DNA from: G964291335 sp964291335
GTDB lineage: Bacteria; Chloroflexota; Dehalococcoidia; Lucifugimonadales; UBA3495
Length of the DNA stretch: 64,000 bases
Direction of reading: 5' to 3'
Assembly: GCA_964291335.2 (NCBI GenBank)
Contig: OZ219748.1
Location: 1,550,001-1,614,000, forward strand
Below the pieces are notes generated by a model. The model made no database searches. It had not been told where the DNA came from and worked only from the letters and a program-made list of their open reading frames with translations. The position numbers were made by a program, and so were the translations under genes. This document shows positions 52,488 to 61,103 of this stretch, in pieces. The first letter of the stretch is position 1. Every line of letters begins with the position of its first letter.

Positions 52488-53019
52488 AGTTCGCCCTCCT
52501 GACCGAAACCGTGAATCTAAATATCGGCTAATCAAGGCACAGGATAAGGCAATTTCCGGAAATACGCCATACCAACCGGCGGTGACTGCCGGCCTTTTCC
52601 AACGCCCAATGCGCCATCCTGCCGACGCGTCTCTGACCGGCAGCTGTAGCCGCGGCTCTAAAGAACAGGGTTACCCCTCGCAAGGATACGACGCACTATG
52701 CCCCTCATCAATGAGGACGTAGCTTACCCCTCGCAAGGATACGACGCACCTGTGGCCGGGGTCCCGGAAAGGCCGGAGCCGGCTGCTGCATTCCGGCCCG
52801 GCCAGCGGCAGCTGCGGCTATATAACCGGGGTACGATGGGGTGTGTTGCAGAGCAACGGCGAGGCAATGCCGCGTTTTTTGATTGCCGTCCGGACGCGGC
52901 AGGTGCGCCGGTTATCCAGGGAGGCAGCCGCTCAGATGCGGGGTTTGCTCAGCTGTATCGGGGACGGCGGCGGCGAAAAACGGCGGCGCGGCTGAGAGGC
53001 CGGGCCGTGGAAGGCCGCT
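52488..53019. other. Gene-free stretch with a 26-base direct repeat
   Basis: The 26-base TTACCCCTCG... motif, ending ...GACGCAC, is at 52671-52696 and again at 52724-52749, a 53-base period. From about 52945 to the end of the gap lies the duplicated tail of the GREEG gene unit. No gene was found. Confidence 0.55.
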
Positions 53020-53790
53020 TCAACCCTTCGCGCCATTGTCCTGAGCTAGTTCGTGCGGGCTGCCGAATAAGCTTTCAGCGTCTTCGTCGTTCAGCTCGAC
53101 GCCGGCTTTTTGCAGAAACTGCCTGAAGCGCTGGCGCTGGGATGCCAACGCCAACTCGGCTACTTTAATGCCCTGTTCCCGGCCCTGTTCCCGGCCCTGT
53201 TCCCGGCCTACTTCCAAGCCCTCTTCCCGGCCCACTCTGCGCCCTTCCTCATAACGCAGCCGCTTGTATCGTTCCGAAATCATTCGTATAGCCTCCCAAT
53301 GCGCAAAGATAACGATAGTTACCGCTGTATCGGGGACGGCGGCGGTGAAAAACGGCGGCGTGGCTGAGGTGTCGGGCCGGGGAAGGCCGCTTCAACCCTT
53401 CGCGCCATTGTCCTGAGCTAGTTCGTCCGGGCTGCCGAATAAGCTTTCAGCGTCTTCGTCGTTCAGCTCGACGCCGGCTTTTTGCAGAAACTGCCTGAAG
53501 CGCTGGCGCTGGGATGCCAACGCCAACTCGGCTACTTTAATGCCCTCTTCCCGGCCTACTTCCCGGCCTACTTCCCGGCCCTCTTCCCGGCCCTCTTCCC
53601 GGCCCTCTTCCCGGCCCTCTTCCCGGCCTACTTCCCGGCCCTCTTCCCGTCCGACTTCCCGGCCCTCTTCCCGGCCTACTTCCAAGCCCTCTTCCCGGCC
53701 CACTCTGCGCCCTTCCTCATAACGCAGCCGCTTGTATCGTTCCGAAATCATTCGTATAGCCTCCCAATGCGCAAAGATAACGATAGTTAC
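52945..53790. repeat. Incomplete tandem duplication of the GREEG-repeat gene region
   Basis: The sequence around 53326-53790 (3' flank, C-terminus, repeat part and second-half of the anchor region) is repeated at 52945-53325. The left copy stops at the junction GATAGTTACCGC, so its gene lacks the membrane part. Flanking sequence CTGTATCGGGGACGGCGGCGG is present in both units. Confidence 0.82.
53020..53283 (-). pseudogene. Truncated copy of the GREEG-repeat protein
   Basis: An 87-residue frame starting MISERYKRLRYEEGRRVG, identical in its ends to the full gene at 53392-53955 but without the two N-terminal membrane helices and with only three GREQ repeats. It could still be translated (ATG present) but has lost its promoter and anchor. 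Most likely a by-product of the tandem duplication. Confidence 0.65.
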
Positions 53791-53955
53791 CGCCAAGGCA
53801 ATCGCTATTCCAGCGCCGATGCCTAAAGCGGTTTTCAGCCAGTTATCGTTGGATAAGTAGAAAATTTCATACCATATAAAGAAACCGATCAGGGCGTCGG
53901 TTATAACAATCGCCAGGATGAAGTCGATGGTGAGCTTATCTAGCCTGGTGAGCAA
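53392..53955 (-). CDS. Two-helix membrane protein with GREEG/GREVG charged repeats
   Basis: A 187-residue protein. Two membrane helices (about 10-30 and 42-62) are followed by a charged cytoplasmic stretch with about fifteen four-residue repeats of the GREE/GREV type, encoded by 12-base units, and a conserved C-terminus (AELALASQRQRFRQFLQKAGVELNDEDAES). Similar G-R/K-E-E-G stretches occur at the ends of Rpn/PD-(D/E)XK nuclease-like proteins, but no nuclease domain is present. A TTG start at 53955 is assumed. Function unknown. Confidence 0.68.
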   Translation of the reverse strand: MLTRLDKLTIDFILAIVITDALIGFFIWYEIFYLSNDNWLKTALGIGAGIAIALAVTIVIFAHWEAIRMISERYKRLRYEEGRRVGREEGLEVGREEGREVGREEGREVGREEGREEGREEGREEGREVGREVGREEGIKVAELALASQRQRFRQFLQKAGVELNDEDAESLFGSPDELAQDNGAKG

Positions 53956-54162
53956 AATCGCGCTTTCCCGAGCCCCGTTGCGTTATTTTAACACCCTGAT
54001 ATGCGATCAGCCAATTATTCGCTGCCCCCCGAGGAGTGTTATGCAAGCAGGGGCTATCTTTCCGCAAACGGAAATCGGGGCAGGACCGGGGCCATTCTGA
54101 TGACCATGGAGCGCTTTATAACAGCATTTGACCAATAAATAATAAATCTATAACAATATCTA

Positions 54163-54191
54163 TTGACAAGATATAACGGCTTGTGTATCAT
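54163..54191 (+). promoter_or_regulatory. Promoter of the small-protein pair
   Basis: TTGACA (54163-54168), 17-base spacer, TATCAT (54186-54191) in an AT-rich island that stands out from the GC-rich surroundings. Confidence 0.72.
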
Positions 54192-54205
54192 ATTATTCAA
54201 TAGTA

Positions 54206-54235
54206 ATGGCTATGCATTATTTACAACATGGCTAT
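54206..54235 (+). promoter_or_regulatory. Direct repeat in the 5' leader of the small-protein pair
   Basis: ATGGCTAT occurs at 54206-54213 and 54228-54235, 22 bases apart (about two helical turns) downstream of the -10 box. It could be an operator for a regulator. Confidence 0.35.
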
Positions 54236-54251
54236 AGCAAGGAGGTAAAGC

Positions 54252-54431
54252 ATGAACCTGCACTTTCATCTGCATTTCGACCACAACCACAGCGGGATCC
54301 TCGCCCGCATCAGCCGCGACCTGGGAGCAGCCTATGACTGGCTGGCCGGCGCCGGGATGTCCGAGCAGGCGCAGTTAAACCGCTTGCTGGCTGAGGTCCG
54401 TAATGACCGCCACGGCAATGGCTTGCTCTAA
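54252..54431 (+). CDS. Small His-rich protein, 59 residues
   Basis: MNLHFHLHFDHNHSGILARI begins a short protein with an alternating His start (six His in the first 13 residues), then a helical AAYDWLAGAGMSEQAQLNRLLAEVR segment. AAGGAGGTAAAGC is a strong ribosome site. It aligns with the next gene: both share ILxRIxxD, AYxWxxGxxMSE and LAxxR. The His pattern could bind metal. Below the size limit of standard gene callers. No family recognised; paralogy with its neighbour supports coding status. Confidence 0.68.
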   Translation: MNLHFHLHFDHNHSGILARISRDLGAAYDWLAGAGMSEQAQLNRLLAEVRNDRHGNGLL

Positions 54432-54477
54432 AGCCCTGGCAACGTTACCGGGAAATCAAAAACAGGAGAAACGAGAA

Positions 54478-54669
54478 TTGACCGAGATAAATACCACCAA
54501 AACAGATGCGCCTTCCCCTAACATCCTGGAGCGGATCGCTCAGGACATTATCATTGCCTACGCCTGGGTGTCCGGGCCGGCTATGTCGGAACGGGAACGG
54601 ATGCGGCAGGAGCTGGCCAAAGCCCGCCGCATTGAACTGGAGTTGGAATCTACCAGCATTACCCGCTAA
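54478..54669 (+). CDS. Small protein paralogous to its neighbour, 63 residues
   Basis: A TTG start at 54478 with AGGAGA upstream gives a 63-residue protein with NILERIAQDIIIAYAWVSGPAMSERERM and a basic end. It matches the 54252 protein over the ILxRI...AYxW...MSE core but lacks the His-rich start, having NTTKTDAPSPN instead. A longer frame from 54403 overlaps the preceding gene. Likely co-transcribed with it (46-base gap). Unknown function. Confidence 0.62.
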   Translation: MTEINTTKTDAPSPNILERIAQDIIIAYAWVSGPAMSERERMRQELAKARRIELELESTSITR

Positions 54670-54698
54670 CCAACCGGGTTCCCTCCGAAAAGCGGAAA

Positions 54699-54739
54699 GC
54701 AACGGCCTCCTCGAGTACTCGGGGAGGCCTTCCCGTTGC
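54699..54739 (+). terminator. Stem-loop after the small-protein pair
   Basis: GGCCTCC (54704-54710) to GGAGGCC (54723-54729) with an inner CGAG/CTCG stem and a T-G wobble, giving a 12-pair stem with a 2-base tip; outer GCAAC/GTTGC can pair after a bulge. No T-run. Confidence 0.5.
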
Positions 54740-54794
54740 CCCCCTGAGCCATCTTCAACAGGAAGCCGTTTTGCGTTTGAGCGCATTACCGGCA

Positions 54795-54823
54795 TTGACA
54801 TAATCAATATCAAGGTTTATAAT
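54795..54823 (+). promoter_or_regulatory. Perfect-consensus sigma-70-type promoter
   Basis: TTGACA (54795-54800), exactly 17 bases, TATAAT (54818-54823), 75 bases before the ATG at 54899. Both hexamers and the spacing equal the consensus. Confidence 0.8.
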
Positions 54824-54898
54824 TGGGTATATAGCACAGGAATCAGCTTTACAGACTTGGGCGATTCTGCACTTGTTCGTTGTGAAGGAGGTGAAACC

Positions 54899-55108
54899 AT
54901 GGTAACTCTGGGACTGCGGCCAAAGGTGGAAGACAATCAGTGCATCCTGGAAGACGAAGTGCACCGACAGGCGCTCGAAATCGTCAAGGCGTCTCAAGCC
55001 GGGGATCCCCAGGTCTTGCGGGAAGAGCGGCCCTCCGAGCTGACTACCGCCGCCTGGACCTACTCGGTGCCCTTTGCGGGGGTACGCTATTACCGCTTCC
55101 ATGCCTGA
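54899..55108 (+). CDS. Unknown small protein (69 residues) under a consensus promoter
   Basis: A 69-residue soluble protein, MVTLGLRPKVEDNQCILEDE onward, ending in the aromatic tail FAGVRYYRFHA. A single cysteine at position 15. A strong ribosome site (AAGGAGGTG, ideal spacing), a perfect-consensus promoter and a strong terminator on a unit of about 350 bases suggest very high expression. The N-terminal part EDEVHRQALEIVKASQ is helical. I do not recognise a family. It could be a structural, regulatory or precursor peptide; no modifying enzyme is nearby, so a RiPP role is not supported. Confidence 0.7.
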   Translation: MVTLGLRPKVEDNQCILEDEVHRQALEIVKASQAGDPQVLREERPSELTTAAWTYSVPFAGVRYYRFHA

Positions 55109-55138
55109 AGGCCCGAACCCTTCGTTCCCGGTCCGCAA

Positions 55139-55180
55139 GGCGCAAAGCCCCCGTCAGGACGACGAGGGTTTTGCGCTTTC
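55139..55180 (+). terminator. Strong intrinsic terminator
   Basis: GCGCAAA-G-CCC-C-CGTC pairs with GACG-A-GGG-T-TTTGCGC around a short loop and is followed by TTTC, 31 bases after the stop of the 69-residue protein. Confidence 0.68.
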
Positions 55181-55382
55181 CACTGCCCTCACACGTTTTA
55201 CCGGCGGCTTACCGCCGACGAACACAGGTGCAACCCTGCCCGTTTTCCGGTAAAATTGGCGATAATGTTTCAGTGTTCGCGTCAGTGGTTGCTGGCTCTG
55301 GCCCCCGATTTTCTGCAACCCCATTTCCCGAGCAAACAGCGACGCTCCCGTCAGGGAGCTTACCCGGAAGGCGGTGCTGCCC

Positions 55383-58004
55383 ATGGTTACCCTGCTCCGT
55401 AAGTTTATCGGCGACCCCAGCGAAAAGGCGGTGCAGAAGATTGCTCAATCTCTGGCGCCAGTCATCAACAGCCTGGAACCGGCGATGCAAAGCCGCTCCG
55501 ATGCCCAACTGCGCGGGCTGACCGACTCTTTCCGGGAGCGGTTGGCCGGGCGGGAGACGCTGGATGACCTGCTGCCCGAAGCCTTTGCCGCAGTCCGGGA
55601 GGTGGCCCGCCGTCAGCTGGGGCAGCGCCATTACGATGTGCAGCTTATCGGCGGCGTGGTGCTTCACCGGGGCCAGATTGCGGAAATGAAGACCGGCGAG
55701 GGCAAAACCCTGGTGGCCACGCTGCCGGTTTACCTTAATGCCCTGACCGGCCAGGGCGTTCACGTGGTTACGGTTAACGACTACCTGGCCCGACGCGACC
55801 CGGTGTGGATGGGGCCGGTTTACCATCACCTGGGCCTTACCGTTGGCTGCTTGCAGCACGATGCCGCTTTCCGGTACGACCCGGAAGCTGACGATGCCAG
55901 CGACGGCCTGAAGCGCCTGACGCCGGTCAGCCGGGCTGAGGCCTATGCCGCCGATATTCTGTATGGCACCAACAACGAATTCGGGTTCGATTACCTGCGG
56001 GACAATATGGCGGTTGAACCCGGTCAAAGAGTGCAGCGGGAACGAAACTTCGCCATTGTTGACGAGGTGGATAACATCCTGATTGACGAGGCCCGTACCC
56101 CGCTGATTATCAGCGGGCCGGCCGAAGAACCGGTGCAGCACTACTACACTTTCGCCCGCCTGGCGCCCCGCCTGGCCGCCGAAGAAGACTATACCATTGA
56201 CGAGCGCACCCAGGCTATTTCCCTTACCCAGGAGGGTATCGGGAAGATGGAGCGCTGGTCGCGGGTCAGGAACCTGTACGACCCGGAAAACTACCACCTG
56301 GTTCACTACATCGAAAACGCCCTGAACGCCCACATCAGCAAGCAGCGGGACAAGGATTACGTGATTCGCGATGGCGAAGTGGTCATCGTTGATGAATTTA
56401 CCGGCCGTCTTCAGTTCGGACGCCGTTGGTCTGACGGTTTGCACCAGGCGGTGGAAGCCAAAGAGGGCTTGAAAATTCAACGGGAAAGCGTTACCTACGC
56501 CACCATTACCCTGCAAAACTACTTTCGTATGTACCGCAAGCTGGCCGGAATGACCGGCACCGCCGCTACCGAGGCCGACGAGTTCTACAAGATTTACGGG
56601 TTGGAGGTGGCGGTAATTCCCACGAACCTGCCGATGGTTCGCCAGGACGCCTCTGACCTGGTGTTCCAGACGACGGCGGCGAAGTGGAATGCTGTGGTTG
56701 AAGCTATTGTGGCAACCTACGGGACCGGGCGGCCGGCGCTGGTGGGTACTGCCTCGGTGGAGGCATCGGAGGCGCTGAGTGAACGGCTGCGGCAGCGGGG
56801 CGTGCCGCATCAGGTGCTTAACGCCAAAAACCACGAACAGGAAGCGGCCATCGTGGCTCAGGCCGGGCGGCTGGGCGCCGTTACCGTATCCACCAACATG
56901 GCCGGGCGCGGCACCGACATCGTCCTGGGGGGCAGCGACGCCAGCGACCCGGGTTGGGCTGAAGAACATCGGCAGGTTGTCCGGCTGGGCGGCTTGCACG
57001 TTGTCGGCACCGAACACCACGACGCCCGGCGAATCGATAACCAGCTGCGGGGCCGCGCCGGCCGCCAGGGCGACCCGGGCAGTTCCCAGTTCTATGTGGC
57101 CCTGGAAGACGAAATCCTGCAACGGTTCGGCGGGGATCGCATGAAGTCGGTGCTGGGCTGGACCGGGCTGGAAGAGGATACCCCTATCGAGAACAAGCTG
57201 ATTTCCAAGTCCATCAGCGGCGCGCAGGTTAAGGTGGAGGGTTACCACTTCGATATTCGCAAGCATTTGCTGGACTTTGACGACGTGCTGAACACCCAGC
57301 GCGAGATCATTTACGCCGACCGGGAACGGATCCTTGACGGGGATGACCTGCGCAGCAAAGTGGTAGAAATGCTGCGGCAGGAGCTGGCCGACGTGATGCG
57401 TCGGCAGCTGCCCGACCGGCATTCCGACAACTGGAACGCTGCGGGTTTCCTTTCCGAACTAGCCCTTATCTGCCCGCTGCCGCCGGCCCTGTCTGACGAA
57501 GAGCAGCTATACCGGTTCAGGCACGAGGAAGTAGCCCAACTGCTTCATGCTTACGCCGAAGAAGTATATCAGGCCAGGGAAACGGAACTGGGCGCGCCGC
57601 AGATGCGCACCCTGGAACGGCTGCTGCTGCTGCGCGCCATTGACCTGCACTGGGTTAACCACCTGACCGCCATGGAAAACCTGCGCACCGGCATTGGCCT
57701 CCACGCCTACGGTCAGCGGGATCCGTTGGTGATGTACCGCACCGAGGGTCATAAGGCTTTTCAGGAGCTGCTGCGCCGGATGCAGGAAGATGTGGTGCGT
57801 ACCCTGTTCCATGTAACGGTAGCAGAGCGGCCCGCCAATGGACGCGCCGGCCGCCAGGCTGAACCTGCCGGCGCCAGCCCAATGCAAACCGTAATGCGTC
57901 CGGACAGCCCGGCTGTTCCGGTCAGCAAGAAGATTGGACGCAACGTCAAATGCCCCTGCAATAGCGGCAAGAAGTATAAGCGCTGCTGCGGGGCCAACGT
58001 CTGA
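55383..58004 (+). CDS. secA: Preprotein translocase ATPase SecA
   Basis: An 873-residue motor driving proteins through SecYEG. Walker A GEGKTL is near residue 105; the DEAD-like box is DEVDNILIDEARTPLIISGPAE; the second RecA domain has NMAGRGTDIVLGG; LRGRAGRQGDPGSSQFYVALEDE is the arginine-finger region. The C-terminal zinc motif CPCNSGKKYKRCC is intact, so SecB or ribosome/lipid contacts are possible. Length is typical. The ATG at 55383 is chosen over one three codons earlier; GGAAGG precedes it. Essential housekeeping gene. Confidence 0.98.
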   Translation: MVTLLRKFIGDPSEKAVQKIAQSLAPVINSLEPAMQSRSDAQLRGLTDSFRERLAGRETLDDLLPEAFAAVREVARRQLGQRHYDVQLIGGVVLHRGQIAEMKTGEGKTLVATLPVYLNALTGQGVHVVTVNDYLARRDPVWMGPVYHHLGLTVGCLQHDAAFRYDPEADDASDGLKRLTPVSRAEAYAADILYGTNNEFGFDYLRDNMAVEPGQRVQRERNFAIVDEVDNILIDEARTPLIISGPAEEPVQHYYTFARLAPRLAAEEDYTIDERTQAISLTQEGIGKMERWSRVRNLYDPENYHLVHYIENALNAHISKQRDKDYVIRDGEVVIVDEFTGRLQFGRRWSDGLHQAVEAKEGLKIQRESVTYATITLQNYFRMYRKLAGMTGTAATEADEFYKIYGLEVAVIPTNLPMVRQDASDLVFQTTAAKWNAVVEAIVATYGTGRPALVGTASVEASEALSERLRQRGVPHQVLNAKNHEQEAAIVAQAGRLGAVTVSTNMAGRGTDIVLGGSDASDPGWAEEHRQVVRLGGLHVVGTEHHDARRIDNQLRGRAGRQGDPGSSQFYVALEDEILQRFGGDRMKSVLGWTGLEEDTPIENKLISKSISGAQVKVEGYHFDIRKHLLDFDDVLNTQREIIYADRERILDGDDLRSKVVEMLRQELADVMRRQLPDRHSDNWNAAGFLSELALICPLPPALSDEEQLYRFRHEEVAQLLHAYAEEVYQARETELGAPQMRTLERLLLLRAIDLHWVNHLTAMENLRTGIGLHAYGQRDPLVMYRTEGHKAFQELLRRMQEDVVRTLFHVTVAERPANGRAGRQAEPAGASPMQTVMRPDSPAVPVSKKIGRNVKCPCNSGKKYKRCCGANV

Positions 58005-58048
58005 CCGGCAGCCGCTGCTTGCTGTCCCGACGGGCAAGGTCTGACCTA

Positions 58049-58285
58049 ATGGGCAAAATCCTGAAAATAATATTGCATCTTTTCCTGTTTCTGGTGGCCT
58101 TTGCCGCGTTTTTCTTCGGGTTGGGCATCGGTTTGGCCTGGCCCGGGGTTACTTTCCTGGGCCTGACGCTTTCCGGCCCCACCGCCGGCTCCCTGCTCTG
58201 GCTCATCGCCGGGGCCATTGGCCTGGGCAACCTAATCTGGATGGTAGTTTCCCTTTCCAGGGCCGGCAGAAGTTCAGCCAGGTAA
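58049..58285 (+). CDS. Small two-helix membrane protein
   Basis: A 78-residue protein with two hydrophobic segments (KIILHLFLFLVAFAAFFFGLGIGLAW and SLLWLIAGAIGLGNLIWMVVSL) and a basic end. It follows secA by 44 bases and converges with copA. A longer frame from 58019 is possible; the ATG at 58049 places the first helix near the N-terminus. Unknown function. Confidence 0.6.
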   Translation: MGKILKIILHLFLFLVAFAAFFFGLGIGLAWPGVTFLGLTLSGPTAGSLLWLIAGAIGLGNLIWMVVSLSRAGRSSAR

Positions 58286-58301
58286 GCGGCGCCGTTTCGC
58301 G

Positions 58302-60866
58302 TCAGCCTTCCCCCGGGTCGAGCGGGTCGAGCGCCGCTCCCCGCAGCCGCAGCGAGTTGCTTACCACCGTTACCGAGCTGAACGCCATGGCCAGGGCGGC
58401 CAGCGCCGGGTTCAGAAAGCCGCGGTCGCCGAAAAAGAACTCCAACCCTGATGGCACTCCGCCGACGGCGGCAAACAGGGGGTAAAGGGCGCCGGCCGCC
58501 ACCGGAATCAGCAGCACGTTGTAGAAGAAGGCCCAGAACAGGTTCTGCTTGATGGTCCGCAAAGTTTGGCGGCTCAAGGCCAGGGCCGCCGCTGCCCCGG
58601 CCACATCGTTGCCCAGCAGGGTAATATCCGCCGCTTCCATGGCGACGTCGGCGCCGGCGCCCATGGCCATGCCCACATCGGCGGTTGCCAGGGCCGGAGC
58701 ATCGTTGATGCCGTCCCCCACCATCGCTACCCGCTGGCCTTCAGCTTGCAGCCGGCGTATCACCGCTGCCTTGTCCTGCGGCAGAACCTCTGCCTCGACC
58801 CGGTTGATGCCCAGGCTTTCGGCGATGAACCGGGCCGTGGGCCGGTTGTCGCCGGTCAACATAACTACCTCCAGCCCCATGGCCTGCAGCCGGGCCACCC
58901 CCTGACGGGAGGAAGCCTTGACCCTGTCGGACAACCCCAGGACGCCCAGGGCAGCCCCATCGGCGGCCAGAACTACGGCGGTTTTGCCCTGGCGGGAAAG
59001 CTGTTCCAGCGCGCGTTCCGTTCCCGCCAGGGAGACCCCCTGTTCCTGCAGCAAGGCGCCGCTGCCCAGCAGGGTCCGCCGTCCGTCCACCAGGCCGCTG
59101 ACACCCCGGCCGGGCCAGGCCTGAAAGTCGGTTAACCGGCCCAGCGGCAAACCCCGCTGGCGGGCCTCGCCGACAATGGCCAAGGCCAGCGGATGCTCGG
59201 AACCCTGTTCAATGGCCGCCGCCAGCCGCAGCAGTTCCGCTTCTGCCTGGGTGCCTTCCCGTCCGGCGCCCTCCGCCGGAACCAGGTCGGTTACCACCGG
59301 ACGCCCCTCGGTGAGGGTGCCGGTCTTGTCCAGCGCCACCGTGGTTATGCTCTGGGCCGATTCAAGGATTTGGGCGCTGCGGATGAGAATGCCCCGTTCC
59401 GCCCCCCTGCCGGTGGCGACGATTATGGCTGTGGGGGTAGCCAGCCCCAGGGCGCAGGGACAGGCGATAATCAACACTGCTATCAAGGTCAGGATGGCGT
59501 AGGTGAAGGACGGCGGCGGGCCCAGCAGGAGCCAGAACAGAAAGGCGATGAGGGCAATGCCGCTTACCACCGGCACGAAGACCGCCGCCACCCGGTCGGC
59601 CATTCGCTGAATTGGCGCCCGGGAGCCCTGGGCCGCTTCCACCAGCCGGATAATCTGCGACAGGGCGGTGTTCTGTCCCACCTGGGTGGCCCGAACTTGC
59701 AGGAAGCCAACGCAGTTCAATGTGGCGCCATAAACCAAATCGCCCGGTTCCTTGTCCACCGGCATACTTTCCCCGGTGAGCATGGACTCGTCCACTGCCG
59801 AGCGGCCGTCTATTATCAGGCCATCCACCGGTATCTTTTCGCCTGGCCGGATTGCCACTACGTCGCCGGCCGTCAGGTCAGCTGCGGGAATCTCAACTTC
59901 CTGCCCGTCGCGGAGCGTCCGGGCGACGCTGGGCTGCAAGCCGATGAGCCTCCGGAGGGCTGCGGAGGCGCGCCCCCGGGCCCGGGCCTCCAGGAAGCGC
60001 CCCAGCAGAATCAGGCCGATGATTACCGCCGCTGTGTCAAAATAGAGGCCGGCGCCCAGCCCGTTGTGGCCCAGGGCATTGGGCGCCAGGGTGTTGATTA
60101 CCGTTATGCCGGCGCTGAAGCCGTAAGCGGCTGAAGACCCCAGGGCCACCAGGGTATGCATATTGGCCGTACCGTGCCGCAAGGCCGTCAGCCCGGAGGT
60201 GTAAAAAGGCCAGCCGGCCCAGAACTGTACCGGGGTTGCCAGCGCCCACAGCAGCCAGGGGTAGAAATCCAGCCGCAGCAAGGCCGGAACCCAGGGGAAG
60301 ACGTGCATGGAACCGGCCAGCAGCAGCCCGCTTACGGCCAGCGCGAAGATGCAGCGTTGGCGGAAGTAGGCAATTTCTGCGGTTCGCGATAAACGCTCCA
60401 GTTCGGCAGCAGAATCTTCGGCATCGCCCTCGGCGGCAGTAACCCGATAGCCGTAGTCCTCCACCGCCCGGCGGAAGTCGTCAATGCCGGACAGCCCCGG
60501 TACATACTGAACGCCGGCCTTTTCCGTGGCCAGGTTTACCGTGGCATTCAGCACGCCCGCCGCGCTTTTCAGGGCCTGCTCCACATGGCTGACGCAGGCC
60601 GTGCAGGTCATTCCGCCGATGGTCAGGGTGGTTTGGGCGGCGGCCAAACCGTAGCCGGCATTGTCCACTGCCTTTTGCAGGGCGGCCAGGGGAACATCGC
60701 CCGGGGCCAGCTGCACTGCGGCCTGCTCGGCGTCCAGGTTAACCAGAACACTCTGCACGCCGGGCACTTCCTGCAAGGCGTGTTCAACATCCTGAACGCA
60801 GGCTGCGCCGGTCATGCCGCGAATGGGGAGGGAAATCTGCTGAAACTCGTCGCTTTTGGTCGCCAT
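58302..60866 (-). CDS. copA: Copper-translocating P1B-type ATPase
   Basis: An 854-residue copper export ATPase. Two N-terminal HMA domains: the second has the normal GMTCTACV (Cys88, Cys91), but the first reads GMTGAACV with Gly20 in place of the first Cys, so only Cys23 remains and copper binding there is probably weakened. The transport motif CPC lies in IIACPCALGLATP (near 469), the phosphorylated aspartate in DKTGTLTEG (near 511), plus HP in EHPLALA and MVGDGINDAPAL. It uses ATP to export Cu(I); may also serve copper delivery to NirK. GAGG-containing leader precedes the ATG. Confidence 0.95.
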   Translation of the reverse strand: MATKSDEFQQISLPIRGMTGAACVQDVEHALQEVPGVQSVLVNLDAEQAAVQLAPGDVPLAALQKAVDNAGYGLAAAQTTLTIGGMTCTACVSHVEQALKSAAGVLNATVNLATEKAGVQYVPGLSGIDDFRRAVEDYGYRVTAAEGDAEDSAAELERLSRTAEIAYFRQRCIFALAVSGLLLAGSMHVFPWVPALLRLDFYPWLLWALATPVQFWAGWPFYTSGLTALRHGTANMHTLVALGSSAAYGFSAGITVINTLAPNALGHNGLGAGLYFDTAAVIIGLILLGRFLEARARGRASAALRRLIGLQPSVARTLRDGQEVEIPAADLTAGDVVAIRPGEKIPVDGLIIDGRSAVDESMLTGESMPVDKEPGDLVYGATLNCVGFLQVRATQVGQNTALSQIIRLVEAAQGSRAPIQRMADRVAAVFVPVVSGIALIAFLFWLLLGPPPSFTYAILTLIAVLIIACPCALGLATPTAIIVATGRGAERGILIRSAQILESAQSITTVALDKTGTLTEGRPVVTDLVPAEGAGREGTQAEAELLRLAAAIEQGSEHPLALAIVGEARQRGLPLGRLTDFQAWPGRGVSGLVDGRRTLLGSGALLQEQGVSLAGTERALEQLSRQGKTAVVLAADGAALGVLGLSDRVKASSRQGVARLQAMGLEVVMLTGDNRPTARFIAESLGINRVEAEVLPQDKAAVIRRLQAEGQRVAMVGDGINDAPALATADVGMAMGAGADVAMEAADITLLGNDVAGAAAALALSRQTLRTIKQNLFWAFFYNVLLIPVAAGALYPLFAAVGGVPSGLEFFFGDRGFLNPALAALAMAFSSVTVVSNSLRLRGAALDPLDPGEG

Positions 60867-61103
60867 CGCTGAGCCTCTTTACTGCCAGAGAAAACACTGC
60901 GTCAAGCCCCGTAACAGGAACGCAGCCAACCAGCTGCCGGCTTTCAGTAAGGCATTCCAGCCTGCGGGGGCTGGCGGCGCTGGCCCGGGCCAGGCCGGTC
61001 AACCGCTCCAACCGGGCTGTATGCCTGAGACCGACGGGCCGCTGGCCGGTCGGGACGCTTGATTACGCCTTCCGGGAATGACCGGGAATAGCAGCCAGCC
61101 CGT

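Noticed and set aside
53020..53955. CRISPR-like array in the 12-base repeats
   Set aside because: Units are contiguous without spacers and in frame with a protein; they encode GREE/GREV.
54899..55108. 69-residue protein as RiPP precursor
   Set aside because: No radical SAM, YcaO, lanthionine or peptidase gene nearby and no typical leader cleavage motif.
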